DNA of 64,000 nt from Arthrobacter ulcerisalmonis (GCF_900609065.1 NZ_UXAU01000035.1:1-64000); one strand, 5' to 3'. Positions 17,956-26,537 are shown, counted from the first letter of the stretch. The notes: generated by a model from the letters alone, not told the origin. Translations and numbers: made by a program.

Positions 17956-18008
17956 CGCTAACTGCAGTTTTGAGGGCTCAAAACCGCAGTTAGCGCTACC
18001 TGGTTGGG
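17943..18008. repeat. Long palindrome containing the plsC-like stop codon, member 2 of the family
   Basis: GTAGCGCTAACTGCAGTTTT (from 17952) pairs with AAAACCGCAGTTAGCGCTAC (to 17999) with one mismatch; the centre is TTTTGAGGGCTCAAAA; outer flanks CCCAAC and GTTGGG extend the stem. It lies between convergent genes and can act as a bidirectional terminator. Stem and centre are almost the same as at 3703-3768. Confidence 0.8.
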
Positions 18009-18016
18009 GGCGGGGG

Positions 18017-19033
18017 TCAGTCCGAGACCACCCACGTGTCCGAACCCACCACGTGCGCCGTGCCCGCGGTGAGGACAGGTTCGACGGCGGCACGCAAGGC
18101 CGTCATCGCGTCGTCAAGTTCCAGCATCAGGGGGTGCTGGTAGGCGATGAGGGACAGCATGTCCCGGACCGCCTCGGCCGCATCCGCCGCCTCAAGCGCC
18201 GGTTCGTGCCCCACGAAAACGTCCGTTGGAGCGCTCTCGTTGCCGGCAGGTTGGCCGTCAGCATCCGTTGCCTGCGCCGCGTAACTCACGGCAAACGCCC
18301 GGATCCGGCCCTTACGGCTCGCCGCGACGCCAGAGCCAAACGCGGACCCTGGCTGCGAACGCAGCACAATCGCTCCGTGCGCGCCGGTCAGGTCATCGAG
18401 GAACAGACGCTGCACCTGGCCGACGGACAGTTCGCCCGGCGAATCCCAGTCATGGACGGCCGTGTAATACCTGCCCACCACGTCGGTCAGCTCCACCGAC
18501 CCCGTGGCCAGATCCATGACCACGTCAGAGCCGGCGTTCTCGCCGCCGGCTCTGTCCGTCTCCGGGAACACCGGCAGCCGCAGCGCACCAGGGTCCACCA
18601 CCACCAGCCGCGACCGCTGGATCGGGGCGAGGTTAAAGGTGGCGGCGAAATTGGCACCGGGGGTGCCCGGCTCCACCTTGGCGCGCAGCTTGGCAACGCC
18701 CGACGGCGACTGCTCGGCTTCGCGGCGCAGCATGGTTATCAGCGTGGCACCAATGCCGGCCCGCCGATGATCCGGGGCCACCTCGATGTAAGCCCACAGC
18801 CGTTCGGGATGCAGCGCCGCCTCGTAGACGACTGCCGCTGCGACGGGAATTCCGACGCCGTCCAGCACGTCTTCGGCCACAATGCACCGGCGCCACGGCG
18901 CACCGTTGCCCCCTGCCGAGGAGACGGCAAAGGAGCTACGAAACTGGCGTGCCTGGTACGTTTCCGGGTCGCCCCAGATTTCGAGGAGCGCGAGGTCATC
19001 GCCCTCCCGCCACTCGCGGTATTCGATGGCCAT
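18017..19033 (-). CDS. GNAT-family acetyltransferase with a second, degenerate domain
   Basis: 338 residues. The N-terminal half is a GNAT acetyltransferase: IEYREWREGDDLALLEIW opens the fold and VAPDHRRAGIGATLITML is motif A, the acetyl-CoA pyrophosphate loop. The C-terminal half (about 190-338) has no intact motif A and may be a degenerate partner domain, a layout recalling two-domain GNAT proteins such as mycothiol synthase, although the signatures of that enzyme are not evident. The ATG lies two bases after the glyS stop, so translation is coupled to glyS. Substrate unknown. Confidence 0.82.
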   Translation of the reverse strand: MAIEYREWREGDDLALLEIWGDPETYQARQFRSSFAVSSAGGNGAPWRRCIVAEDVLDGVGIPVAAAVVYEAALHPERLWAYIEVAPDHRRAGIGATLITMLRREAEQSPSGVAKLRAKVEPGTPGANFAATFNLAPIQRSRLVVVDPGALRLPVFPETDRAGGENAGSDVVMDLATGSVELTDVVGRYYTAVHDWDSPGELSVGQVQRLFLDDLTGAHGAIVLRSQPGSAFGSGVAASRKGRIRAFAVSYAAQATDADGQPAGNESAPTDVFVGHEPALEAADAAEAVRDMLSLIAYQHPLMLELDDAMTALRAAVEPVLTAGTAHVVGSDTWVVSD

Positions 19034-19035
19034 GC

Positions 19036-20421
19036 TCAGGCGCCGATCAGGCGGGCGGCCAAGTAGCCTTCCACCTTGTCTAGGGAAACGCGTTCCTGGC
19101 TCATGGTGTCCCGTTCGCGGATGGTCACGGCCTGGTCTTCGAGGGTGTCGAAGTCCACTGTGATGCAGAACGGGGTGCCGATCTCATCCTGGCGACGGTA
19201 ACGGCGGCCAATCGCACCGGCGTCGTCAAAGTCGATGTTCCAGTTCTTGCGCAGCTGCGCGCCCAAGTCCTTGGCTTTCGGGGACAGGTCTTCGTTACGG
19301 CTCAGCGGCAATACGGCTGCCTTCACCGGGGCGAGCCGCGGATCAAGCTTGAGCACGGTGCGGACATCCACGCCGCCCTTGGAGTTAGGGGCTTCGTCCT
19401 CCGTGTAGGCGTCAACCATGAAAGCCATGAAGGACCGGGTCAGGCCTGCGGCAGGCTCGATCACGAACGGCGTATAGCGCTCGTTGGTGGCCTGGTTGAA
19501 GTAGCTGAGGTCCGTGCCGGATGCTTTCGCGTGCGTGGACAGGTCAAAGTCGGTGCGGTTGGCGATGCCTTCCAGCTCGCCCCACTCGGAGCCCTGGAAG
19601 CCGAACCGGTATTCGATGTCAGTGGTGCCCTTGGAGTAGTGGCTGAGCTTTTCCTTGGGGTGTTCGAAGAAGCGCAGGTTCTCTTCCTTGATGCCCAGGC
19701 CGGTGTACCAGGACATCCGCTCTTTCATCCAGTATTCGTGCCACTGCTCATCAGTGCCGGGCTCGACAAAGAACTCCATTTCCATCTGCTCGAACTCGCG
19801 GGTGCGGAAGATGAAGTTACCCGGTGTGATTTCGTTGCGGAAGGACTTGCCGATCTGGCCAATGCCGAACGGCGGTTTCTTCCGGGCGGTGGTGAGCACG
19901 TTGCTGAAGTTCACAAAAATACCTTGAGCGGTTTCGGGGCGCAGGTAGTGCATGCCCTCTTCGCTGGCTACGGGGCCCAAGAAGGTTTTCAGCAACCCGG
20001 AGAACTCCTGCGGCTCGGTCCACTGGCCGCGGGTGCCGCAGTTTGCGCAGGCAATGTCCTTGAGGCCGTTTTCGGCGGGCCGGCCCTTCTTTTCCTCATA
20101 CTCTTCTTCGAGATGGTCGGCGCGGTAGCGCTTGTGGCAGGACATGCATTCCACCAGCGGATCGGAGAACACATCAACGTGGCCCGAGGCTTCCCATACC
20201 TGGCGGGGCAGAATGACGGAGGAATCGAGTCCTACAACGTCTTCGCGGCCACGGACCATTGACTGCCACCACTGGCGCTTGATGTTTTCCTTCAGCTCAG
20301 CGCCCAAGGGCCCGTAGTCCCACGCCGAACGCGAACCGCCGTAGATTTCACCGGCCTGGAACACGAAGCCCCTCCGCTTGGAGAGGGAAATGACCTGGTC
20401 GAGTACGGACTTTGCTGCCAT
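19036..20421 (-). CDS. glyS: Glycyl-tRNA synthetase, single-chain class II type
   Basis: 461 residues, charges tRNA-Gly. Class II motif 2 is visible as [19 protein letters not shown], motif 3 near [34 protein letters not shown] is the family opening. The insertion carries Cys pairs CMSC and CANC that may bind zinc. The start MAAKSVLD is supported by GGAG eleven bases upstream; the open frame continues far upstream only as Pro/Arg-rich noise. This is the homodimeric (eukaryote-like) enzyme usual in actinobacteria. Confidence 0.97.
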   Translation of the reverse strand: MAAKSVLDQVISLSKRRGFVFQAGEIYGGSRSAWDYGPLGAELKENIKRQWWQSMVRGREDVVGLDSSVILPRQVWEASGHVDVFSDPLVECMSCHKRYRADHLEEEYEEKKGRPAENGLKDIACANCGTRGQWTEPQEFSGLLKTFLGPVASEEGMHYLRPETAQGIFVNFSNVLTTARKKPPFGIGQIGKSFRNEITPGNFIFRTREFEQMEMEFFVEPGTDEQWHEYWMKERMSWYTGLGIKEENLRFFEHPKEKLSHYSKGTTDIEYRFGFQGSEWGELEGIANRTDFDLSTHAKASGTDLSYFNQATNERYTPFVIEPAAGLTRSFMAFMVDAYTEDEAPNSKGGVDVRTVLKLDPRLAPVKAAVLPLSRNEDLSPKAKDLGAQLRKNWNIDFDDAGAIGRRYRRQDEIGTPFCITVDFDTLEDQAVTIRERDTMSQERVSLDKVEGYLAARLIGA

Positions 20422-20555
20422 GGGGGAACTCCAGTTTCTGCAGGGCCGCTGGGTGCGGTCCTTGGGTTTTCGGGGCCACGGTGCCCAGGGTGGACACCAC
20501 GGACTGCCGGGCGGGATGCGTGCAGTATCTCCTGCGAAATGCTGCGTGCAACAGC

Positions 20556-21542
20556 CTACCGGCCAGAGCCTCGCACGGCGCCTCTGGGCCAGGGCAATGT
20601 GGCCAGAATAATGGCACCGAGTGTCAGGACCGTGCCCACCACTGTGGCCAGCGCCACCGCTGTTCCCGGCGCGGGGAACACCAGGTCCAGGCCCAGCGAA
20701 CCCAGGAGTTGGCCGGCAATCATACCAAGGCCCGTGATGAGGACACCCAGGCTGCGGACCAGCAGTGCACCGAGGCCAATGAAGACGCAGCCCATGGGCC
20801 CGCCCAGGTACAGCCACCAGTCCCCTGGCAACGGATTACCCGCCCCGGCCACAGCGACCTTGACGGCGTAGGCGATCCACAGGACTGACGTGCCCATCAC
20901 AAAGTTGACCAGCGTGGCGGTGATGGGGGTGCCGTAATGAACGGTGGCGGTGCCGTTCATAGCCTGCTGAAAACTCGTCAGGAACCCGGCGACCACCGGC
21001 AAAAGGAGGGGCAGCAACAGACTTGCCATCCCGCCGTCGGCCGCTCCCCCTGCTGAAAAGCGCGGCGACACGGCGAAAACGACGGCGGCGATGGTCAGGA
21101 CGCAGCCCAGCACGCGGATGCCGGTGACGGCCTTGCGCCCGGCGGGCCCAATTCCCAATCGGTCCACCAGCAGGCCGCTGACCGTCTGCCCGGTCACGGT
21201 GGCTACGGTGAACAAGGCCACGCCAAGGAGGCCAACAGTGAACGATTGCGCGAAGACGAATACGGCGCCGATCGCACCGGCGAGGAGGTAAATCCGCGGG
21301 AACGCACGACGGCGGATGGCTGGCACGATGCCTGCCAGGCCAGCTCGGCCACGGGGCAACATGATGGACACCAGAATCATCACCACAAGGCCAGCCGAGA
21401 AGCTCACGACGGCGGCGGCGATTCCGTCGTTGAGGCGCGCACCCAGGGCACCGTTGATCCGCGCCTGGACGGGAATGGCCAAGCCGGCACCAACAGCGAG
21501 CGGCAGGCCGACCAGAGGCGATAAACGGGGAGAGGAGGTCAT
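20556..21542 (-). CDS. DMT-superfamily transporter with tandem DUF606 (YdcZ) repeats
   Basis: 328 residues, about ten helices in two homologous halves. The first half opens [21 protein letters not shown] and the second repeats the pattern in [19 protein letters not shown], typical of DUF606/YdcZ duplicated transporters. The start MTSSPRLSP is chosen over a GTG three codons upstream because AAGGTGG lies at the right distance. It is divergent from the S4 protein with only 32 bases between. The transported substrate is unknown. Confidence 0.85.
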   Translation of the reverse strand: MTSSPRLSPLVGLPLAVGAGLAIPVQARINGALGARLNDGIAAAVVSFSAGLVVMILVSIMLPRGRAGLAGIVPAIRRRAFPRIYLLAGAIGAVFVFAQSFTVGLLGVALFTVATVTGQTVSGLLVDRLGIGPAGRKAVTGIRVLGCVLTIAAVVFAVSPRFSAGGAADGGMASLLLPLLLPVVAGFLTSFQQAMNGTATVHYGTPITATLVNFVMGTSVLWIAYAVKVAVAGAGNPLPGDWWLYLGGPMGCVFIGLGALLVRSLGVLITGLGMIAGQLLGSLGLDLVFPAPGTAVALATVVGTVLTLGAIILATLPWPRGAVRGSGR

Positions 21543-21574
21543 TGAAACCACCTTACGTCAGGCATTATTACTGT

Positions 21575-21805
21575 ATGAGCAACCGTGTAGAAGACGTCCC
21601 CATCCGTGACAGCATGATCCGGTTGGGCCAGCTCCTGAAGCTCGCCAACCTGGTGGAGGACGGCGTGGAAGCAGCCGAGCTCATCAAGAACGGCATGGTC
21701 AAGGTGAACGGCGAGATCGACGATCGCCGCGGCCGCCAACTTCACCACGGTGACACCATCACCGTCAACGGCCAGACCGTCCGGGTGGCGGCGGCCGGGA
21801 GCTGA
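21575..21805 (+). CDS. Small S4-domain RNA-binding protein
   Basis: 76 residues, almost entirely an S4 domain: DSMIRLGQLLKLANLVEDG, then AAELIKNGMVKVNGEIDDRR and DTITVNGQTVRV. Similar free-standing S4 proteins (YbcJ/YaaA type) bind structured RNA such as rRNA. ATG MSNRVEDV is chosen; the frame upstream would add eleven residues overlapping the divergent gene's start. No strong Shine-Dalgarno is seen. Confidence 0.85.
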   Translation: MSNRVEDVPIRDSMIRLGQLLKLANLVEDGVEAAELIKNGMVKVNGEIDDRRGRQLHHGDTITVNGQTVRVAAAGS

Positions 21806-21861
21806 GGCGAATGCTTCGGCGCCTGGGTCGCGGTTTACGGACCGCACCAACTAGGCGGCCC

Positions 21862-22230
21862 CTACGCCCGGTCGTGCAGGGTGATGTGATAACCATCCGG
21901 GTCGGCGAACGTGAAGGTCCGGCCGAACGGGCCGTCAACGGGCGCTGACGTGATGATGTGACCATCGGCAGCAAGGGCATCGTGGATCGCTTGGACATCG
22001 GTGGCGTGCAGCCAGATCGCAGACCCGATACCGGGCTGGGACACTGAGTCTAGATCCGTCCCCAGCACTACATCCCGGAGCGCAAAGGCGATCGGTGCGG
22101 TCTGAAATACGACGGCGTGCGGCGGGCCTTGCGGGGAGCGCACCAGCCCGAGGTACTTTTCGTAAAAGGCTTGGGACGCAGCAAGGTTGTGGGCCTGAAG
22201 TGAGATGAAATCGGGGCCAGTCACGGGCAT
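21862..22230 (-). CDS. VOC-family (glyoxalase/dioxygenase superfamily) protein
   Basis: 122 residues with the paired beta-alpha-beta-beta-beta modules of the vicinal oxygen chelate fold: FISLQAHNLAASQAFYEKYL at the start and TFTFADPDGYHITLHDRA at the end, the last carrying typical metal or substrate-binding positions. The start MPVTGPDF is chosen for GGAGGTTCCC just upstream. Divergent from a MarR regulator with two matching inverted repeats between them, so its expression is very probably controlled by that regulator. May act on an electrophile or antibiotic; not determined. Confidence 0.82.
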   Translation of the reverse strand: MPVTGPDFISLQAHNLAASQAFYEKYLGLVRSPQGPPHAVVFQTAPIAFALRDVVLGTDLDSVSQPGIGSAIWLHATDVQAIHDALAADGHIITSAPVDGPFGRTFTFADPDGYHITLHDRA

Positions 22231-22247
22231 GGGAACCTCCAAGTTGA

Positions 22248-22263
22248 TGTCAGTTATCTGACA
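22248..22263. promoter_or_regulatory. Operator 1 between VOC and marR-type genes
   Basis: Perfect inverted repeat TGTCAG-TTAT-CTGACA. The same half-sites and spacing recur 28 bases downstream, centre to centre. Probable MarR-family binding site controlling both divergent genes. Confidence 0.65.
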
Positions 22264-22275
22264 CAAATTAGATTA

Positions 22276-22291
22276 TGTCAGAATATTGACA
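22276..22291. promoter_or_regulatory. Operator 2 between VOC and marR-type genes
   Basis: TGTCAG-AATA-TTGACA, one mismatch from operator 1. Its last base is the A of the marR-type ATG, so binding would block initiation of the regulator's own transcript or a leaderless message: autorepression is likely. Confidence 0.6.
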
Positions 22292-22761
22292 TGAGTCAAG
22301 ACGGTGTCGACCTCGAAACTTCGCTGGGCTACCTGCTCAAGGAGGTGTCCAGCGCCTTGCGCTCCGCCATGGAGGCGGCGCTCCGCCCTTTGGGGATGAC
22401 CGTGACGCACTACTCCTGCCTGGAGCTGCTCGCTCAGCGTCCGGGCATGTCCAATTCGGAGTTGGCGCGGGGCACATTTGTCACCCGGCAGTCCATGAGC
22501 GTGCTCCTGCAGGCCTTGGAACGGGAAGGCTCTGTCACGCGCCCCGCCGAGGCAGCAGTCGGCAAGGTACTGCCAACCCAACTCACCCAGCAGGGACGGC
22601 GGCAACTGCAGAAAGCTACAACGGCCGTCAGGAACGTCGAGGTCAGAATGCTCAGCGGAATGACGGCAGAAGATCAGTCCCACGCCCGCAGGCTGTTGCG
22701 GAGTATGAGCACGTCGCTGGGCAGCGGCGAGCAGACAGGGACAGAGGAACGGCGCGGCTGA
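22291..22761 (+). CDS. MarR-family transcriptional regulator
   Basis: 156 residues, a dimeric winged-helix repressor. The N-terminal dimerisation helix (LGYLLKEVSSALRSAMEAAL) is followed by MTVTHYSCLELLAQRPGMS, a recognition helix in ARGTFVTRQSMSVLLQALE and the wing EGSVTRPAEAAVGKVLPTQL. No Shine-Dalgarno precedes the ATG and operator 2 touches it, so the message may be leaderless. It probably represses itself and the divergent VOC gene, released by a small ligand that is not known. Confidence 0.9.
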   Translation: MSQDGVDLETSLGYLLKEVSSALRSAMEAALRPLGMTVTHYSCLELLAQRPGMSNSELARGTFVTRQSMSVLLQALEREGSVTRPAEAAVGKVLPTQLTQQGRRQLQKATTAVRNVEVRMLSGMTAEDQSHARRLLRSMSTSLGSGEQTGTEERRG

Positions 22762-22828
22762 CAACCAACGGAGCCAGGCGCTCGTCTGTCGTTTGCGCGA
22801 CACCCCCGCCGGGCCGCCGTCGTACGTC

Positions 22829-23479
22829 CTATTTCTTGAGCACTTCGTGGGTGAGGAATTCGCTGACGTGCCCGATTTCCTGCTGGTTGATGCCGTGCCA
22901 CATTCCCGTATAGAGGACCTTGGTGAGCTTGACGTGCTGCCGGACCCAGCCCATGGTGTAGTCAATTTTGTCGGCGGTGATCACCGGATCCTGCTGGTCG
23001 CGGCCCCAGAACAGTGGGAAGGTGCCGTCCAGTTCGGCGTCGCGGAAGGACGGGTCGTCACCGGCGTCCACGGCAAATCCGGACAGCCCGACGACGGCGG
23101 CATAGTCCGTGGGGCGTTGGCGCAGCAAGGTGGTGGCCATGGCCATTCCCATCGAGAACCCGAGGAGGCTGACGGTTGGGTGGCTGGGTCGAACCGCATC
23201 CAACCACTCCTGCACGTAGGCCGAAGCGTCGGTGACCCGGGCCAACGTGTAGTCGATCGAGGCCGTCAACGGGAACCAGGTGAAACCTTGCCCCATCTGG
23301 ATGGGTGCTCGGAGGGACGCGATCACGAACTCGTCGGGCAGCATGTCCGCCAACCCCATGAGGTCTTGTTCGTTGGCCCCATATCCGTGCAGCAGCACCA
23401 AGAGCGGCTTTCCGGCGCGCTCATTTTCGGGGTGGGACCACAGGACAACGGGAGCTGGAAATACGGAAGCGTCAGTCAT
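22829..23479 (-). CDS. Phospholipase/carboxylesterase-type alpha/beta hydrolase
   Basis: 216 residues, a size typical of this esterase family. Oxyanion segment LLVLLHGYGANEQDLMGLAD, nucleophile elbow LGFSMGMAMA, Asp in FWGRDQQDPVI and His in TGMWHGINQQE. The start MTDASVFP is chosen because the longer frame crosses the divergent promoter region. It shares a 76-base intergenic stretch with an SGNH hydrolase, including a GTTACT-N4-AGTAAC palindrome. Likely hydrolyses an acyl ester. Confidence 0.86.
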   Translation of the reverse strand: MTDASVFPAPVVLWSHPENERAGKPLLVLLHGYGANEQDLMGLADMLPDEFVIASLRAPIQMGQGFTWFPLTASIDYTLARVTDASAYVQEWLDAVRPSHPTVSLLGFSMGMAMATTLLRQRPTDYAAVVGLSGFAVDAGDDPSFRDAELDGTFPLFWGRDQQDPVITADKIDYTMGWVRQHVKLTKVLYTGMWHGINQQEIGHVSEFLTHEVLKK

Positions 23480-23494
23480 GGTTCTATTCTTGCA

Positions 23495-23510
23495 GTTACT
23501 CAAAAGTAAC
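23495..23510. promoter_or_regulatory. Inverted repeat GTTACT-N4-AGTAAC, probable shared operator
   Basis: Perfect six-base arms with a four-base spacer, between two divergent ester-hydrolase genes. The half-sites and spacing are identical to those at 3459-3474 before the acyl-CoA dehydrogenase. Confidence 0.5.
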
Positions 23511-23555
23511 AACTTTCGTTGGCGCGGTGGACGCGACAGCAGGCAGGATAGGAAT

Positions 23556-24422
23556 GTGAGTGACACGAATGCCGTCCCCAACCCGACCATCCCCCACGGA
23601 TCGCACCCCTGGACCCGCTACGTAGCCCTGGGTGACTCCTTCACCGAGGGTATCGGCGATCCCGAGCCTTCCAGTCCCGGCGGTTTCCGCGGCTGGGCCG
23701 ATCGGGTGGCAGAGGAACTCGGCCGCGGTCAGCAGGATTTCGCTTACGCCAACCTCGCCGTCCGTGGCCGGCTACTGCAGCAGATCGTGGACCAGCAATT
23801 GGCTCCCGCCTTGGCCTTGCGGCCCGACCTGGTCACCCTCTCAGCTGGCGGCAACGATCTCATCCGGCCCGGGGGCGATCCCGATGTCCTGGCCGAAAGG
23901 CTCGACTCCGTGGTGCAGATCCTCGCCATGAACGGCGCCACTGTGGTGCTGTTCAACGGACCAGATACGGGCTCGTCGGTCCTGAGCCGGATCCGTTCGA
24001 AGGTGGCCATCTATAACGAAAACCTGCGCACCGTAGCTGCACGGCACGACGCCGTCATCGCCGATATGTGGGCGCTCCGCCAGCTCAGCGACCCACAGAT
24101 GTGGGATCAGGACCGGCTGCATTTCTCCCCGATGGGCCACCACACCATCGCCGCCATGGTCCTCGATTCGCTCAACGTGGAACACTCCCTGGACCCCCTG
24201 CACCCGAAGCCGCTCCCGCCCAGCACCTGGCGCGAAGCCCGCTCCGGCGACTTTGTTTGGGCCCGGGAATACTTCGTCCCGTGGGTCATCCGGCGGCTCC
24301 GTCACCAGTCCTCCGGGGACGGCATCACCGCCAAGCGGCCGACGCCGGGACCCGTCTTCGGTTCCGGCGCCCCCCTGGGATCCGGCGAGGGTCCGCTGGG
24401 GAGCCCAGGCAGCCGGGCTTAG
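23556..24422 (+). CDS. SGNH/GDSL-family hydrolase
   Basis: 288 residues, cytosolic (no signal peptide). Block I is VALGDSFTEGIGDP with nucleophile Ser28; block III is LSAGGNDL; block V is DRLHFSPMGHH, giving the Asp-x2-His. An esterase or lipase of the SGNH hydrolase superfamily. GTG start supported by AGGATAGG just upstream. The C-terminal 80 residues after the catalytic core are Pro/Gly/Ser-rich. Divergent from the carboxylesterase gene. Confidence 0.9.
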   Translation: MSDTNAVPNPTIPHGSHPWTRYVALGDSFTEGIGDPEPSSPGGFRGWADRVAEELGRGQQDFAYANLAVRGRLLQQIVDQQLAPALALRPDLVTLSAGGNDLIRPGGDPDVLAERLDSVVQILAMNGATVVLFNGPDTGSSVLSRIRSKVAIYNENLRTVAARHDAVIADMWALRQLSDPQMWDQDRLHFSPMGHHTIAAMVLDSLNVEHSLDPLHPKPLPPSTWREARSGDFVWAREYFVPWVIRRLRHQSSGDGITAKRPTPGPVFGSGAPLGSGEGPLGSPGSRA

Positions 24423-24490
24423 CTCCCAGCGAACCCCTGCCGGACGTGCCCCCGCTAAACTGGGATGACACACTCGAGAGGCGCGTCACC

Positions 24491-25072
24491 GTGAGCAACC
24501 TGTTTTTCTGGATCATCATCTTGTCCTTCCTCATCCCCATGGGCATGCGGATGTACCGGAAGTCCGTGGCCAAGAGGAACCAGGACCAGACCTTCCAGGG
24601 CCGCTACCCCAACCAGTTCGGCAGCACCGGAGCGCAGAGCAATCAGCCTCGTGACGGCTACACCCAGCAGGACTACTACGGCGGCGGGTTCCGGCAGTTC
24701 GACCCGCCCCAGCCCATCGACAACCCCCAGCCGCTACCGAACCAGTTCGGCCAGCCGCCCGCTCCCTACCAGGGGTTCCCGGGCCAACAGTTTCCAAGCC
24801 AGCCGGGCCAGCAGTTCCCGGGCCAGCCCGGCGAGCCGTATCCGGGACAGTCCTATCCTGGCCAGGGGTACCCGAACCAGCCCCTCCCCACCCAGCCGGA
24901 CGCCCAGCGACCTGCTCCGGAACCGCCGGCAGCCCCGTCAACTCCCCCGCCGCCGTCGGCCCCGCAAGGTTTCCGGGCGCGGAAACTGGCCGAGTTGGAC
25001 CAGCAGTACACGGACGGAAAACTGTCCATGGAAGAGTACATGTCCCGCCGCGGCGAGATCATGAAGGGCTGA
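24491..25072 (+). CDS. Membrane-anchored Pro/Gln/Gly-rich protein with SHOCT-like C-terminus
   Basis: 193 residues. One N-terminal helix (NLFFWIIILSFLIPMGMRM) is followed by a basic stop-transfer segment, a long disordered region (about 40-150) with repeated PGQ-type units (QFPGQPGEPYPGQ), and a short C-terminal helix pair KLAELDQQYTDGKLSMEEYM that fits the SHOCT domain, often found at the ends of membrane or DNA-binding proteins. GTG start, weak GAGG upstream. Function unknown; the disordered arm probably faces the cytoplasm. Confidence 0.78.
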   Translation: MSNLFFWIIILSFLIPMGMRMYRKSVAKRNQDQTFQGRYPNQFGSTGAQSNQPRDGYTQQDYYGGGFRQFDPPQPIDNPQPLPNQFGQPPAPYQGFPGQQFPSQPGQQFPGQPGEPYPGQSYPGQGYPNQPLPTQPDAQRPAPEPPAAPSTPPPPSAPQGFRARKLAELDQQYTDGKLSMEEYMSRRGEIMKG

Positions 25073-25083
25073 ACCGGCACCAT

Positions 25084-25142
25084 TCCTAAGCTTGTTGGCG
25101 AAACCTAAGCTACAAGGCTCTGACCCGCGAACAAGCTTAGGA
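25084..25142. terminator. Palindromic terminator between convergent genes
   Basis: Arms TCCTAAGCTTGTT (25084-25096) and AACAAGCTTAGGA (25130-25142) pair perfectly. The loop holds a second copy of CCTAAGCT (25104-25111). No T-run follows, so it may be a repeat element as well as a terminator. Confidence 0.6.
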
Positions 25143-25170
25143 CGGGGCAGCGGCCACCCCAAAGGCCAAG

Positions 25171-26283
25171 CTAGGCCGCGAACCAAGTCCGGAGCTGCTC
25201 ACCCAGTTGGCTGATCTCCGTCAGGAAGCCGTCATGCCCAATGGGCGCCTGGATGATGTGCACGCCCACGTCGCCGGGCAACGCATCAGCCAACTCGAAG
25301 GACTGCGCCGGGAAGTAGAGCCGGTCAGAATCGACGGCGGCAACCAGGAACTGTGCGTTGGAAACGGCCAGCGCCTCGGTCAAGGTCCCCCGACCGCGCG
25401 AGATGTCGTGACTCATCAGCGCCTCCGTCAAGGCGATGTAGCTGTTGGCATCGAACCGCTGCACCAGCTTGCTGCCTTGATGGTCCAGGTAACTTTCCAC
25501 CTGATAGCGGCCGCGCGCCAAGGATTCGCTGCGGAGCGGGGTTTCTGCCGCCTGCGCCAGCCGGCCGAAACGTCCCTCCAGTTCAGCAGCGGAGCGGTAG
25601 GTAATGTGCGCGATCCGCCGCGCCAAGGCCAGCCCGTCCTGGGGTTGGACGCCGCCGTAGTAGTCGCCGCCCTGGAAGTTCACGTCCTGGCGGATGGCCA
25701 GTGTCTGGGCCTGTGCGAAGGCAATCTGCTCGGCGGTGCTGGCTGCTCCGATGGAAATGACGGCGCAGCGCTGCACACGCTCCGGGTAGGTAATGGCCCA
25801 CTCGAGGGCGCGGGCCCCACCCATGGAACCGCCCAGGACGGCAAACCAGCTGTGGATTCCCAGGAGGTCAGCCAGCCGGGCCTCGGCCACGGTGCTGTCG
25901 CGGAGCGTTACCAACGGGAAACGTGAGCCCCACGGCTGGCCATCCGGAGCAGCCGAAGACGGTCCTGTCGACCCGTTGCAGCCACCCACAATATTGATGG
26001 AGACCACAAAGAATCGGTCGGTGTCGACCGGTGCGCCAGGCCCAGCCAACTCCTCCCACCAGCCAGGCTCGTCGCTATCGCCGCGGGTCACATGGGTGCT
26101 TCCGGTGAGGGCGTGCTGGATCAAGACCGCGTTGCTGGCATCCTCGTTGAGTGTCCCCCACGTTTCATAGGCGAGGGTGACGTCCGGCAGGTATCCCCCC
26201 GCTTCGCAGCTCAGTGCGCCCACGGCGGCGTAGCGGACCACGCCATGCTGGGGGGTGGTGGTACGGGCTACGGTGACTGTCAC
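25171..26283 (-). CDS. metX: Homoserine O-acetyltransferase
   Basis: 370 residues, acetylates L-homoserine from acetyl-CoA in methionine synthesis. Alpha/beta hydrolase fold with nucleophile Ser153 in LGGSMGGARALEW, GGCNGSTGPSS near the active-site tunnel, and the C-terminal His in PIGHDGFLTE. GTG at 26283 is chosen; AGAGG lies eight bases upstream at the end of a SAM-IV riboswitch, so translation is probably shut off when S-adenosylmethionine is abundant. It lies downstream of metY, which provides the next step, each gene with its own riboswitch. Confidence 0.95.
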   Translation of the reverse strand: MTVTVARTTTPQHGVVRYAAVGALSCEAGGYLPDVTLAYETWGTLNEDASNAVLIQHALTGSTHVTRGDSDEPGWWEELAGPGAPVDTDRFFVVSINIVGGCNGSTGPSSAAPDGQPWGSRFPLVTLRDSTVAEARLADLLGIHSWFAVLGGSMGGARALEWAITYPERVQRCAVISIGAASTAEQIAFAQAQTLAIRQDVNFQGGDYYGGVQPQDGLALARRIAHITYRSAAELEGRFGRLAQAAETPLRSESLARGRYQVESYLDHQGSKLVQRFDANSYIALTEALMSHDISRGRGTLTEALAVSNAQFLVAAVDSDRLYFPAQSFELADALPGDVGVHIIQAPIGHDGFLTEISQLGEQLRTWFAA

Positions 26284-26296
26284 AACAAGACCTCTT

Positions 26297-26411
26297 CTAC
26301 GCGCTTGCCTACCGTCGAATGACCGGCAGGCCAGGTCCTCACCCGGGGCACCCCACCGCGGATGGAGGGTTGCCGACCAGCAAGCCGGGGCTGTCACTGG
26401 TACTCATGACC
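26297..26411 (-). ncRNA. SAM-IV riboswitch controlling metX
   Basis: On the reverse strand it begins GGTCATGAG, then has GCCCCGGCTTGCTGG, CGGCAACCCTCC and GGTGGGGTGCCCCGGGTGA, and ends in GGCAAGCGCG, which supplies the pseudoknot. The order and wording match the actinobacterial SAM-IV aptamer known from mycobacteria. Its 3' end is beside the metX ribosome binding site, which favours control at translation. A second copy lies at 27908-28027. Confidence 0.93.
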
Positions 26412-26472
26412 TCAATCGAGTGTACGAAGAACACCCCTCAAGCAGCCAAGAGTGTGACTGGTTGTGACTTAC

Positions 26473-26520
26473 CCCGGCCTGCCGACCACCGCCTGCGCGC
26501 GCCAAGCTGCTAAGGCCGGG
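26473..26520 (-). terminator. Probable terminator downstream of metY
   Basis: CCCGGCCT pairs with AGGCCGGG around a 32-base loop, between the metY stop and the metX riboswitch. No T-run, so support is moderate. Confidence 0.4.
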
Positions 26521-26537
26521 CCGCCGTCGTCGTTCCC

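Noticed and set aside
20422..20817. Upstream extension of glycyl-tRNA synthetase
   Set aside because: Pro/Trp/Arg-rich translation overlapping the next gene; a good start with Shine-Dalgarno lies at 20421.
22829..23209. Forward frames inside the carboxylesterase region
   Set aside because: The reverse-strand gene has a full catalytic triad; the forward frames are His/Gly/Arg-rich shadows.
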